Assembly: GCA_016342685.1 (NCBI GenBank)
Contig: JAEINU010000004.1
Span: 434,001 to 498,000, forward strand
DNA length: 64,000 nucleotides
From: Bacteroidales bacterium
Lineage (GTDB): Bacteria; Bacteroidota; Bacteroidia; Bacteroidales; UBA12077
Direction: 5' to 3'
Below the pieces are notes generated by a model that worked only from the letters and a program-made list of their open reading frames with translations, was not told where the DNA came from and ran no database searches. Position numbers and translations under genes: made by a program. Positions 36,281-45,369 of this stretch are shown here, one piece after another. Numbering within the stretch: position 1 is the first letter of the stretch; each line of letters starts with the position of its first letter.

Positions 36281-36353
36281 TTGTCCGACCAGGGCTCGAA
36301 CCTGGACTCTTCTGAACCAAAATCAGATGTGTTGCCAATTACACCATCGGACA
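36281..36353 (-). tRNA. tRNA-Gln (anticodon TTG)
   Basis: Complete cloverleaf read on the minus strand. The acceptor stem is TGTCCGA/TCGGACA, the D arm GTGTAATTGGCAACAC, the anticodon arm TCTGA-TTTTGGT-TCAGA with anticodon TTG, and the T arm CCAGG-TTCGAGC-CCTGG. The CCA end is not encoded. It has its own promoter and terminator. Confidence 0.95.
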
Positions 36354-36367
36354 ATTGAATGAGTGTG

Positions 36368-36397
36368 CAAATTTAGAAAAAAATTATTATCTGCAAA
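36368..36397 (-). promoter_or_regulatory. Promoter of tRNA-Gln
   Basis: On the minus strand TTTG (36394-36397), 18-bp spacer, TAAATTTG (36368-36375): a full match to the Bacteroidota -33/-7 consensus, 15 bp before the tRNA. Confidence 0.75.
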
Positions 36398-36494
36398 TTA
36401 TTTTGAAAGGTTTTTTTAAAAAAAGCATCATAAACATGAAAAAAATGGTGATTTGAATAAATCTAACCACCATTTTACTTTACAAACCATTTTT

Positions 36495-38084
36495 TTATTC
36501 CATATTGGAGTTTTTATTATAGTGTCTTTCGAGACCATCTTCAGTCATTTTCCAATATTTATTAATCATTTCGTCATTTCTGTAATAATCTTCCTTTTTT
36601 ATATAATCAAGCTGTTCTTCGATACTTTCATCGAGATATAAGATATATCCTTCGGGTACTTTTATAGTGATATCTACTTCTGGGAAACTCCAGCGATTTT
36701 TATCTATTAAAGAATATACGGCATCGAATAAAATAATAGAATCTTTTTGAATTACATGATATTCAATATCGTCGGCATTCTCTAAAGCTTCGTGTCTGTT
36801 GGAGCCTCTACCTTCTTTCTCAATTTCAACTATTATGTGATCGGCATGTCCTCTGATAATATCTATTTCAGGATATGCATACAGTTGTTTCTCATCATTC
36901 TCATCATACATAATTTGAAATTCTTCATCGAAAATATAAAACCGGGAAGTTTCAATGGAATCGTCTTTGCGAGTTGTAAGGTATAGTGTTTTATTTGCGG
37001 GTTCATCAATAATAAGAGTTTCGTCATCAACAACAGAATGAGAGAAATCTTTAACCTGAGACCCAACAACAACAACAAGCACAATCAAACTTAATATCCA
37101 GGCTAAAAATCCTATTCCAGCAACAGAACGATCGTTAGGGCGTAAACCTAATAATAGTTTTAATCCCCCATAGATAATACCTACAAGCGGAATAAAAACT
37201 ACTAGAACTGAACATATTACAACTAACCAAACTGTATTAGGATCCATAAATGAATGAAACATATCGGAAATAATAACATGGTCGTTAATTATGAGATTAT
37301 TCCATGGCATAAATGGTTCTCCAATAATAAATGTCCCAGTTATTCCTAATAGAAATCCAACACCAGCAACAACGAGCACTAAGCCAAATACGGCAACAAT
37401 AAATCGCAATATAAATCTGAAAAAAGCACCGATAGCATAAATCAGACTCTCAAAAAATCCACGTGTACGATCGTAATCTTTAGAATTTTTTATATTCTTA
37501 AAGTTGTCCTTTACGTTTTCGTACTCTTTCCGTACATTTTTTTCAATATCGGAGATATTAAAATTTTCTCCTCGCATATCAAGCTTTTGTGCTGTTGTAT
37601 TTGCTGCTGGTAATAAAGCCCATAGAACGATATAAATGATTCCTATTATGCCATAACCAATTATTAATACAAGAAACAAAATTCTAATAATTATTGGATC
37701 TATGTTTAAATAGGTTCCGATACCAGAACAAACTCCTCCAAGAACTCTATCATCGGGATCGCGATACAATCGTTTTGAAGTTTTATTTTGTTGTTGATAA
37801 TCGGTTCCGTTGTTTTCTTCTTCGCTTTCAAAATCTTCCGGGCGACCCATTATTTCTATTACTTCATCAATATCCTCTTTAGAGATTACTTGTTTTTGTT
37901 CAGTGAGTTTGCTTTGCAGGATTTCTGCAATTCGATGTTCTATATCGGTAATAATTTCTTTACCTTCGTTATTTGATGCAAATCTTTGATTTATTGCCGT
38001 TAAATAGTTTTGCAATGTTTGATAAGCATCATCGTCTAAATGGAAAATTACACCGCCTATATTTATTTTAACTGTTTTTTTCAT
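36495..38084 (-). CDS. PspC-domain membrane protein (long form)
   Basis: 529 aa. The N-terminal ~100 residues (KINIGGVIFHLDDDAYQTL, then EDIDEVIEIMGRPEDFE) are a soluble domain shared with the paralog two genes upstream. A PspC domain follows (about 107-160; KRLYRDPDDRVLGGVCSGIG, then transmembrane helix). Further hydrophobic helices span about 215-350, and the end is a soluble beta-rich domain. PspC proteins belong to envelope-stress circuits. It is the last gene of a PspC-PadR-PspC operon, with 10 bp between it and padR. Confidence 0.82.
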   Translation of the reverse strand: MKKTVKINIGGVIFHLDDDAYQTLQNYLTAINQRFASNNEGKEIITDIEHRIAEILQSKLTEQKQVISKEDIDEVIEIMGRPEDFESEEENNGTDYQQQNKTSKRLYRDPDDRVLGGVCSGIGTYLNIDPIIIRILFLVLIIGYGIIGIIYIVLWALLPAANTTAQKLDMRGENFNISDIEKNVRKEYENVKDNFKNIKNSKDYDRTRGFFESLIYAIGAFFRFILRFIVAVFGLVLVVAGVGFLLGITGTFIIGEPFMPWNNLIINDHVIISDMFHSFMDPNTVWLVVICSVLVVFIPLVGIIYGGLKLLLGLRPNDRSVAGIGFLAWILSLIVLVVVVGSQVKDFSHSVVDDETLIIDEPANKTLYLTTRKDDSIETSRFYIFDEEFQIMYDENDEKQLYAYPEIDIIRGHADHIIVEIEKEGRGSNRHEALENADDIEYHVIQKDSIILFDAVYSLIDKNRWSFPEVDITIKVPEGYILYLDESIEEQLDYIKKEDYYRNDEMINKYWKMTEDGLERHYNKNSNME

Positions 38085-38094
38085 TTTAGCTAGA

Positions 38095-38421
38095 TTATTT
38101 GTTTTTAATCAAGTTTACTGCATCAACGAGCTCTGTCCACGATTGCTCAAGTTCTTTTAAATACTCTTTTCCTTTTTCGGTTAAAGTGTAATATTTACGT
38201 GGAGGTCCTTGTGTTGATTCTTCCCAGCGATAACTTAATAATTCAGCATTTTTTTGCCTTGTAAGAAGAGGGTAAAGTGTTCCTTCTACAACAATCATTT
38301 TAGCTTCTTTTAAAGCTTTAATAATGTCTGAAGCGTAGTAATCCTGCTTTGATAAAATAGAAAGTATGCAGAATTCCAATACGCCTTTTTTCATTTGAGC
38401 TTTTGTATTTTCGAGATTCAT
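38095..38421 (-). CDS. PadR-family transcriptional regulator
   Basis: 108 aa. A winged helix with the PadR N-terminus (KGVLEFCILSILSKQDYYASDIIKAL), the wing (GPPRKYYTLTEKGKEYL) and a short C-terminal dimerisation helix. PadR proteins are usually repressors that bind inverted repeats near their own operon. It is encoded between two PspC-type genes. A perfect dyad overlaps the operon promoter region at 39141-39165, so autoregulation is likely. Confidence 0.88.
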   Translation of the reverse strand: MNLENTKAQMKKGVLEFCILSILSKQDYYASDIIKALKEAKMIVVEGTLYPLLTRQKNAELLSYRWEESTQGPPRKYYTLTEKGKEYLKELEQSWTELVDAVNLIKNK

Positions 38422-38458
38422 CTTTTCTTAATTTTAGTTTTTTACTACAAATAGTGTT

Positions 38459-39076
38459 TTAGAATTTCATGTTTTTTCTAACATTATCAAATTCTTCGCG
38501 AACAGCCTTTTTAATGTTTTCAATAGTTATAGCTTCGCCATGCATTTCGAGTTTTTGTGCTGTGGTGGCTGCTTCTGGGATTACAATCCATAATATAATA
38601 TAAATCCAAAAACCAACTGAACCTGCAAATAGCAGAATTATAAATATGATTCTAAAAACAATTGGGTCGATGTTAAAATATGCGGCTAAACCACCACAAA
38701 TACCAGCTAACAATCTATTGCTTCGACTTCGATAGAGTCTCTTCGACGGTTTTTGATTCGTTGTTCTTCGTGATTTAGAATTTGAAGAATTATTGGATTT
38801 GTTTTGGGCATCATTATCATAAAAGACTTCTGGTTCACCCATAATTTCAACTATTTTCGAAACATCTTCTTTCATTATAACATCACGTTTTTGTCCGAGT
38901 GTCTCAGAAAATAGTTCAGAAAGCCGAGCTTCAATATCCGACATAACTTCGCGTTGCTCATCGTCATTCTTAAACTGCTTTTCAACAGCCATTAAATAAG
39001 TGTGTAGCATTTCATAAGCATCGTCATCTATATGAAATACTATCCCTCCTAAATTTATTGTTATTGTTGTTTTCAT
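38459..39076 (-). CDS. PspC-domain protein (short form)
   Basis: 205 aa. The same N-terminal domain as the long paralog (INLGGIVFHIDDDAYEML, KIVEIMGEPEVFYD) is followed by the PspC core (KRLYRSRSNRLLAGICGGLA) with one hydrophobic helix pair (about 135-165) and a charged C-terminal helix. It lacks the long multi-helix and beta-rich tail. It is the first gene of the PspC-PadR-PspC operon. Confidence 0.85.
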   Translation of the reverse strand: MKTTITINLGGIVFHIDDDAYEMLHTYLMAVEKQFKNDDEQREVMSDIEARLSELFSETLGQKRDVIMKEDVSKIVEIMGEPEVFYDNDAQNKSNNSSNSKSRRTTNQKPSKRLYRSRSNRLLAGICGGLAAYFNIDPIVFRIIFIILLFAGSVGFWIYIILWIVIPEAATTAQKLEMHGEAITIENIKKAVREEFDNVRKNMKF

Positions 39077-39088
39077 ACTTTTTAATTT

Positions 39089-39165
39089 ATAGTACTATAC
39101 ATTACATACAAAATTACTATACAAAGATATATAAAAATAATAGTACTATGCAACACATAGTACTA
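39089..39165 (-). promoter_or_regulatory. Promoter and probable PadR operator of the PspC-PadR operon
   Basis: A minus-strand TATCTTTG (39122-39129) is a good -7 element. Upstream of it sits a perfect dyad, TAGTACTATG-CAACA-CATAGTACTA (39141-39165), overlapping the -33 position. Downstream of it ATAGTACTAT recurs (39089-39098). Three copies of the TAGTACTA core around one promoter are what an autorepressing PadR protein would need. The assignment to PadR is inferred from position. Confidence 0.6.
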
Positions 39166-39246
39166 AATAAATTACTAATAATGTTTTAATGCGCTGATAA
39201 TCAATAATAAAATTTTTTAGTATTTTTGATGAAAACTAGAAAAAAT

Positions 39247-40044
39247 ATGAAAATACAAGGTGCGTTATTAAAAATGCGATCGGAATTGAATGATCCAGTT
39301 GATTATTTTCTAAAATTGAATGAGCAGGAATTGCACATGAACAATTTAATAAATAAGGAATTAAAGATTACATTTTTAGATGAAATTCACTGTATTCGTT
39401 GTGGAAGACTAACGAAAAAATCATTTCATCAAGGATATTGTTACCCTTGTTTTCGAACAGCTCCCGAAACGGATGATTGTATTTTAAGACCAGAAAAGTG
39501 CCAGGCGCATGAAGGTATTTCGCGTGATATGGAATGGTCTAAAAATAATTGTTTACAGGAGCATATAGTTTATTTAGCTATTTCGAGTGGATTAAAAGTT
39601 GGCATAACAAGATTAACACAAGTACCAACTCGCTGGATAGATCAAGGGGCAAGTTTTGCAATTAAAATTGCTCAAGTTCCGAATAGAAATACGGCAGGAT
39701 TACTAGAAGTAAATTTAAAAAAATATTTTGCCGACAAAACAAACTGGCGTAATATGCTAACCAATAAAATTGATAGGGAATCTAGTTTATTGGAGCAAAA
39801 AAATAAAGCAAAAGAGTTGGTTAAAAAGGAGTTTGTTAAGTATTTTATTGACGATAATGATATTGTTGAACTAGCATACCCTGTAATTGAATTTCCTGAA
39901 AAAGTGAACTCTTTTTCATTTGATAAAGAGCAAAGTATTTCTGGGAAATTAATGGGCATTAAAGGTCAGTATTTAATTTTTGATGGAGGAAGAGTTCTAA
40001 ATATCCGTAAACACAATGGTTACGAGGTTGAATTAGAATATTAA
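39247..40044 (+). CDS. DUF2797 zinc-binding protein
   Basis: 265 aa from the ATG at 39247 (MKIQGALLKMRSEL). Longer options at 39229 and 39226 fall on or next to a TATTTTTG promoter-like element (39221-39228), which argues for the later start. A four-cysteine zinc site (CIRCGR...CYPCF, about 47-68) and a further Cys pair precede the conserved segment VYLAISSGLKVGITR and PTRWIDQGA. The family has no established function; a GIY-YIG-like fold has been suggested by the VGITR pattern. It is divergent from the PspC-PadR operon. Confidence 0.8.
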   Translation: MKIQGALLKMRSELNDPVDYFLKLNEQELHMNNLINKELKITFLDEIHCIRCGRLTKKSFHQGYCYPCFRTAPETDDCILRPEKCQAHEGISRDMEWSKNNCLQEHIVYLAISSGLKVGITRLTQVPTRWIDQGASFAIKIAQVPNRNTAGLLEVNLKKYFADKTNWRNMLTNKIDRESSLLEQKNKAKELVKKEFVKYFIDDNDIVELAYPVIEFPEKVNSFSFDKEQSISGKLMGIKGQYLIFDGGRVLNIRKHNGYEVELEY

Positions 40045-43000
40045 TTATTCGTCGTTGTGTTCAATTTCGCGTTTAATCTCTTCTTGAATTTTTTGTAACT
40101 GATTCTTTTTATTTACCTCCCGAAGTTTCTGAGCAGTTTGTGTAAAGTATTGGTGGTTTTTTATAAATCGCAATTGCATTTGGTTCCATTCAAGAATTGA
40201 GTCGATCTTATTTCTTTCAGCTAATTCTTTATATAAATTAATTGATACAGGAACAAAATCTGTTCTTCCAAGATAATCTAAATCGGCATCGCACATGATT
40301 TCTTCTAATAGATTTTTTGGTCGTGGAGGCATTTGTGTTACAGTTATTAGTTCACATATTTGCCTAACTTGAGTGTTGGTATATTTGTATTCTGGCAGAA
40401 TTTTTTTTGCAAGTTTTACGCTTTCCTCTTCATGTGTATCATAATTTACTAAATGGCCCATGTCATGAAATAGAGCTGCAGTTTTTAAAATCAGCATTTC
40501 TTGATCGTTAACGCCTTCGGCCCTTCCAATTAATTCAACCTGAGTAACAACATCAATGGTGTGTTTTACATTGTGATAATATAAATTATCGGGCAGTCCA
40601 TCTTCGAGCTTACTTAAAACAAACTCCTCAACATCGTTTACTCTCAGGAGCTGTAGTTGGGTAAAGAATTTATCATTTGGAGTTTGCCCTTTTAAGTCTT
40701 TGGCAAGTTCGGGTTTAAAGCCTTCAACAAAATACATATCAATTTCACCTTTGTACTTTACAGGCATTTTCCCCCTGTATTGACAAATAAAGAAATCTTT
40801 AATTAACATGTAGGTATTTTCTGTAATGTTTATTTTGCCCGATTTACTTGAGGCCTCCATTCTACTTGCAGTATTTACTGTTCCTCCCCAGATATCATAT
40901 GATATTTTGCTTTTTCCTAAAACTCCTGCAATAACGGGACCTGTATCGATTCCAATTCTTAAATCCCAAATGTGTTTTGTACTTACATCAGCGGTTTCCT
41001 TTAATTCTTTCATGAAATGCTGCATTTCAAAAGCAGCTAATACAACTTCCACAGGGTTGGTTCTGTTTTTCATTGGAATACCTCCAGCACACATATAGGC
41101 ATCACCAATCGTTTTAATCTTTTCGATGTTGTGTTTTTCAACTACCGTATCAAATTGGAGGAAAAATTTATCTAACTCATCAATTAAAAGTTCCGAATCC
41201 ATTTGTTCAGAAATCTTAGTAAATCCCTGTATGTCAGAAAAAAGAACTGTAACCATATTGTAATGATAAGGTCCGGCCTTGCGTCCTGATTTTAGTTCTT
41301 TGGCAGTATTTTTTGGTAAAACTCTTTCGAGTAAATTATCTGCTTTTTCTTTTTGTATTACAACCTCTTCGGTACGTTCGTGTATAATATTTTCTAACCT
41401 AAATCGTTCATGTGCAAAGTAATAAGCTCTCCATTTTCCAATTAGAATAAAAATAAGAATCAGGGTAACCAGATATAAAATAAAAGCAACTTTTGTTCGG
41501 TATACAGGAGGTTTTATTGCAAATTCATAACTGATGCTGTTTGAAATCTCATTAAGTATGTTTTTGGCGCGTACCTCAAACGTATAATTCCCTTCAAATA
41601 GATTGGTGTATTCCTTTAGAATAGAATTTGTCCAACTCGACCAATTGCTATCAAATCCATGCAATCTGTATTGGTAAAGTATTTGCTTTTCGCTTTTATA
41701 ATCGGTTGCCGAAAATTCAAATTTTACGGAATTTAAATTATAGGCCAATCGGGGAATTTTACGATTGATATCAATTGTTGAGCCAAAAGCTTTAGAATAA
41801 AGAATTGAATCTGAATTTAAAACGACTTTATTAATAAGTGTCTTAAATTGTTGTTTTTTCTTCAGTTCATCACTTAAGTCTAGACGAACTAAACCATCAA
41901 GTCCGCCAAACCAAACTATACCATTATTATCGGGATGAATAGAGGTTATGAAAAAATCATTAATACGATTTAATGGAAGTGGAATTAATGATTTGAATGA
42001 TTCTTTATTTCTGTATTTTACAAAGGTTGAATTTTTAGTATTATCCTTTCCTATGAAATTCATCCAGATGTTATTGTCAGAATCTTCGACAATCGGATAA
42101 ACCCAATTGTTTTTTGATCCAATATTAAAACCGTATTCCTGATCTAAATAGAATTGTTCTTTTTCTTCATTATATCTATAAACCCCATTCGAAGTTGAAA
42201 AAAGGATATCTTCGGATATTGGGTTTAAGTTAATCCAATCGATTTTTTGAGGGAGATTATGAGATTGATTATATTCGATAACCCCTGAGTTTGTTAAAAA
42301 AGGATCAATTTTATATATTTTGTTGTAATTTGCTACAAGCCACAATAAACCATTTTTATCTTCTGCAATACCGGTAATTTTATCTTTTATTCCAGAATGT
42401 TTTTGTTCAATAATAAAAATTTCGTTCGTAAATCGAATGGATGAAATACCGTTTGTATAACCTAAGAAAAAATATTCAGAATTCTTTTTTGAATGAAATA
42501 CGCTTGTTATTTCTTTAGCGTCTCTGTTGTAAAATAAAATTGCAGAATTGTTTTTAATCTCAAAAATCCCTTTGTTGCTTAAAACAAACAATTTCTCATT
42601 TAGAACATGAAGATGATAAGCTTTAGCATCAAAGTTTTTGACAGCTAGAAAGCTTGATGTTGCTTGTTTATTTTCATCAAGAAAATAAACACCTTGAGAA
42701 GTAGCAACATAAAGTTTATTTTTAAATCGAATGACTGATGAAACATTTCCTTTTAAACCCTGATTTTTATTAAAATAACGATATGCAGAAGGTAATTCAA
42801 TGCGACTTATTCCTTGGTTGTGCAAAGCCCAAAGATTATCATTCTTATCGGCATATAAATAATTTATCGACAAATTAAAAAGGCCTGTCTTTTCATCTAT
42901 AAAGCTTTGAACTTCTCCTTCTTTATTTATTACTACAATTCCAGACAAAGCGGTTCCAATGGCATAATTACCATTGCTTAAAATGCAAGCAGACGTGAAA

Positions 43001-43752
43001 ATTCCATCTTCGATGTATTGATCAGCAGCTGTAGTAAATTTTTTAGGCTTATTGAAATCATAAATATAAAATCCGATATTCTTCCTTGTTTTTATTAACA
43101 ATTGATCGTTGTACGAAAGAATAGTTAAAATTTCCTTATCGGCAAAGAACTTTGAATTTGGCAAGTTCGTTATTTGATTTTTTTTCAGTTTTTGCAGTCC
43201 ATACGCTGAAGATTCTACGTAAAGTTGATTGTTAACATTGAAGATATGACAATCTGATTCGAAATCCTTTAGTACCGAAATCTTTTCACCATTCCAATTG
43301 TAAAGTTTATTATCAGTGCAAAAAAAGATTTGTTCATGAATTGAAATTATCTGTTTAATGCTTCCTATTTTCTCTGTAAAATTATCTAGTAGAGAAACAA
43401 ATATTTGACCATTTGATGTAGGTTTAATAATTCCAAATATGTTGTTTCCACCAACATAAATTAATCCATCTGAACCTAAAACAAACTGATGATCATTTAT
43501 TTCTTTAAATAAATCCCACGAATTTCCGTTATATTTAAGAATTCCATTTGAATTATTTATATATAATACTCCATTGTTATCTTGAACAATAGAGTAATTA
43601 TTGTTATTTAATCCATAATTATTAAGAATGATTTGTTCAATATAAGGAGTACCACTATCTTTACTATAGCTAGGTATAGATATCAGAATTTGTAAAATAA
43701 GGATGGTGGAAAAAAAAATTGTATTTTTACACAAGTTTACTATAAATTGCAT
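40045..43752 (-). CDS. Membrane sensor: two-component-type propeller, Y_Y_Y, adenylate cyclase and HD domains
   Basis: 1235 aa. A signal peptide is followed by a large periplasmic part with repeated Reg_prop blades (about 40-660) and a Y_Y_Y domain (about 680-745). A single transmembrane helix lies near 754-771. In the cytoplasm a short coiled helix (ERTEEVVIQKEKADNLLERVLP) leads into a class III cyclase domain (about 830-1010): FSDIQGFTK carries the first metal Asp and TIGDAYM the second, with substrate-specifying K (EKIKTIGD) and D (YDIWGGTVNTASR) as expected for ATP. An HD domain ends the protein (FHDMGH about 1092, then DADLDYLG). It would both sense an extracellular ligand and control cAMP. 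HD activity is an inference. Confidence 0.85.
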   Translation of the reverse strand: MQFIVNLCKNTIFFSTILILQILISIPSYSKDSGTPYIEQIILNNYGLNNNNYSIVQDNNGVLYINNSNGILKYNGNSWDLFKEINDHQFVLGSDGLIYVGGNNIFGIIKPTSNGQIFVSLLDNFTEKIGSIKQIISIHEQIFFCTDNKLYNWNGEKISVLKDFESDCHIFNVNNQLYVESSAYGLQKLKKNQITNLPNSKFFADKEILTILSYNDQLLIKTRKNIGFYIYDFNKPKKFTTAADQYIEDGIFTSACILSNGNYAIGTALSGIVVINKEGEVQSFIDEKTGLFNLSINYLYADKNDNLWALHNQGISRIELPSAYRYFNKNQGLKGNVSSVIRFKNKLYVATSQGVYFLDENKQATSSFLAVKNFDAKAYHLHVLNEKLFVLSNKGIFEIKNNSAILFYNRDAKEITSVFHSKKNSEYFFLGYTNGISSIRFTNEIFIIEQKHSGIKDKITGIAEDKNGLLWLVANYNKIYKIDPFLTNSGVIEYNQSHNLPQKIDWINLNPISEDILFSTSNGVYRYNEEKEQFYLDQEYGFNIGSKNNWVYPIVEDSDNNIWMNFIGKDNTKNSTFVKYRNKESFKSLIPLPLNRINDFFITSIHPDNNGIVWFGGLDGLVRLDLSDELKKKQQFKTLINKVVLNSDSILYSKAFGSTIDINRKIPRLAYNLNSVKFEFSATDYKSEKQILYQYRLHGFDSNWSSWTNSILKEYTNLFEGNYTFEVRAKNILNEISNSISYEFAIKPPVYRTKVAFILYLVTLILIFILIGKWRAYYFAHERFRLENIIHERTEEVVIQKEKADNLLERVLPKNTAKELKSGRKAGPYHYNMVTVLFSDIQGFTKISEQMDSELLIDELDKFFLQFDTVVEKHNIEKIKTIGDAYMCAGGIPMKNRTNPVEVVLAAFEMQHFMKELKETADVSTKHIWDLRIGIDTGPVIAGVLGKSKISYDIWGGTVNTASRMEASSKSGKINITENTYMLIKDFFICQYRGKMPVKYKGEIDMYFVEGFKPELAKDLKGQTPNDKFFTQLQLLRVNDVEEFVLSKLEDGLPDNLYYHNVKHTIDVVTQVELIGRAEGVNDQEMLILKTAALFHDMGHLVNYDTHEEESVKLAKKILPEYKYTNTQVRQICELITVTQMPPRPKNLLEEIMCDADLDYLGRTDFVPVSINLYKELAERNKIDSILEWNQMQLRFIKNHQYFTQTAQKLREVNKKNQLQKIQEEIKREIEHNDE

Positions 43753-43849
43753 ATATTGGTTTTTTGGAAGCTTAGTGCCAATAAAATTACGTTGTAATAT
43801 AAGAAATTTTTTTAAACAGAGATATTGAATTTCTATAAATTTAAACTTT

Positions 43850-44680
43850 ATGATGGCTAAAGATCATAATATACTAATACCTTGGGATTTTACTCCTGTA
43901 GCGGAATACGCTTTACAGCATGGATTTAAATTTGCCGAAAAAGCAAAAAGTAAAAAAATTAGCTTAGTACATATAATTAAAAGTGACAAGGAGTACGATG
44001 AAGCTTTAAAAAAGTTAGAGCAGGTTGCAAGTAAATATAGGGGCAAGAATGGTTTAGCCGTTGAAGCTATTGTTAGAAAAGGGAGTATTTTTACCACAAT
44101 CGGCGAAGTGGCGTCAGAATTAGAAGCTGAGTTAGTTGTTATGGGAACTCATGGCTTAAGAGGAATGCAGAAACTTACTGGTAGTTGGGCCCTAAAAGTA
44201 ATTGTAAGTTCTAAAGTGCCTTTTGTAGTTGTTCAAGAACCACCAAACGAGACAGATTTTAAAGACATTGTATTTCCAGTAGATTTTAAAAGAGAAAGTA
44301 AAGAGAAACTTAATTGGGTAACCTATTTCTATAAAAACTTCGCACCTAAATTCCACATCATAAAACCAAACACAACAGATGTTGGTTTTATTAAAAGAAT
44401 AAAAGCAAATATGGCTTTTGCTCGAAAATTTATGGACAGTAAAAAAGTCGATTATGAGATTCATACCGCAGAAGGTAAAAAAAGTTTTCCGATTGAAATA
44501 ATGGACTTTGCCGCTGGAATAAATGCTGATCTTATATTAATTTTATCAACGAAAAACATAGGATTTACCGATTATGTGCTTGGTGCTCAAGAACAGTATA
44601 TTATTGCTAATAGCTCTAAAATACCTGTAATGGTTATTAATCCACGAGAAGATCTTACAAAATTCGGTGGTTTTTATTAA
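43850..44680 (+). CDS. Two-domain universal stress protein
   Basis: 276 aa with two UspA folds in tandem. The first is about 5-130 (NILIPWDFTPVAEYAL, then VVMGTHGLRGMQKLTGS, the nucleotide-binding G-x2-G-x9-G region). The second is about 140-265 (DIVFPVDF, DYVLGAQEQYIIANSSKIPVMV) and has lost the clear nucleotide motif. Cytosolic, role in stress survival by family. It is divergent from the large sensor gene and separated from rdgB by a terminator. Confidence 0.88.
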   Translation: MMAKDHNILIPWDFTPVAEYALQHGFKFAEKAKSKKISLVHIIKSDKEYDEALKKLEQVASKYRGKNGLAVEAIVRKGSIFTTIGEVASELEAELVVMGTHGLRGMQKLTGSWALKVIVSSKVPFVVVQEPPNETDFKDIVFPVDFKRESKEKLNWVTYFYKNFAPKFHIIKPNTTDVGFIKRIKANMAFARKFMDSKKVDYEIHTAEGKKSFPIEIMDFAAGINADLILILSTKNIGFTDYVLGAQEQYIIANSSKIPVMVINPREDLTKFGGFY

Positions 44681-44706
44681 AATAAAATATTTGTAATAAT
44701 AATTGG

Positions 44707-44735
44707 TGGATGACAATTGTCATCCATCTTTTTTT
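44707..44735 (+). terminator. Terminator after the universal stress protein gene
   Basis: Perfect 20-bp palindrome TGGATGACAATTGTCATCCA followed by TCTTTTTTTG. Confidence 0.8.
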
Positions 44736-44743
44736 GATAGAAA

Positions 44744-45319
44744 ATGGATTTAGTATTTGCAACAAACAACAAACATAAACTCGAAGAAATTCAACAGTTA
44801 ATAGGTGTTAAAATTAACTTAAAGAGTTTGAGTGACATTAATTGTTCTGATGAAATTCCTGAAGATTTCTTCACTCTTGAAGAAAATGCATCTCAAAAAG
44901 CAAATTATATTTTTAATAAATATAATATGGATTGCTTTGCCGATGATACAGGATTGGAAATTGAAGCCTTAAAAGGGGATCCGGGAGTTTTGTCTGCAAG
45001 ATATGCTGGTGAATCCAAAGATTCTGAGGCAAACATGAAAAAAGTTTTGGAAAAACTAAAAGGTGAAAAGAATCGAAACGCCAGGTTTAGAACTGTAATT
45101 TCTTTAATCATCGATAAAAAAGAATATTTCTTTGAAGGAATTGTAAATGGAGAAATCCTTGAAGGCAAAACAGGTAAAGATGGATTTGGATATGACCCAA
45201 TATTTATGCCCACAGGATATTCAGAATCATTTGCAGAAATGTCTATTGACGAAAAAAATCTTATAAGTCATAGAGCAATCGCTACCAAAAAGTTAGTGGG
45301 TTTTTTATTAAACCTATAG
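44744..45319 (+). CDS. rdgB: XTP/dITP diphosphatase (RdgB/HAM1 family)
   Basis: 191 aa, normal length. Signatures are VFATNNKHKLEEI at the start, CFADDTGLEIEAL with catalytic acids, GVLSARYAG, GFGYDPIF and SHRAIA. It hydrolyses non-canonical purine nucleoside triphosphates such as dITP and XTP to keep them out of DNA. Together with porZ and recO nearby this is a housekeeping neighbourhood. Confidence 0.92.
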   Translation: MDLVFATNNKHKLEEIQQLIGVKINLKSLSDINCSDEIPEDFFTLEENASQKANYIFNKYNMDCFADDTGLEIEALKGDPGVLSARYAGESKDSEANMKKVLEKLKGEKNRNARFRTVISLIIDKKEYFFEGIVNGEILEGKTGKDGFGYDPIFMPTGYSESFAEMSIDEKNLISHRAIATKKLVGFLLNL

Positions 45320-45369
45320 TCCAACAATATTTTTTATCGATTTAAGTTATTAAAAATAAAATCATTCGA

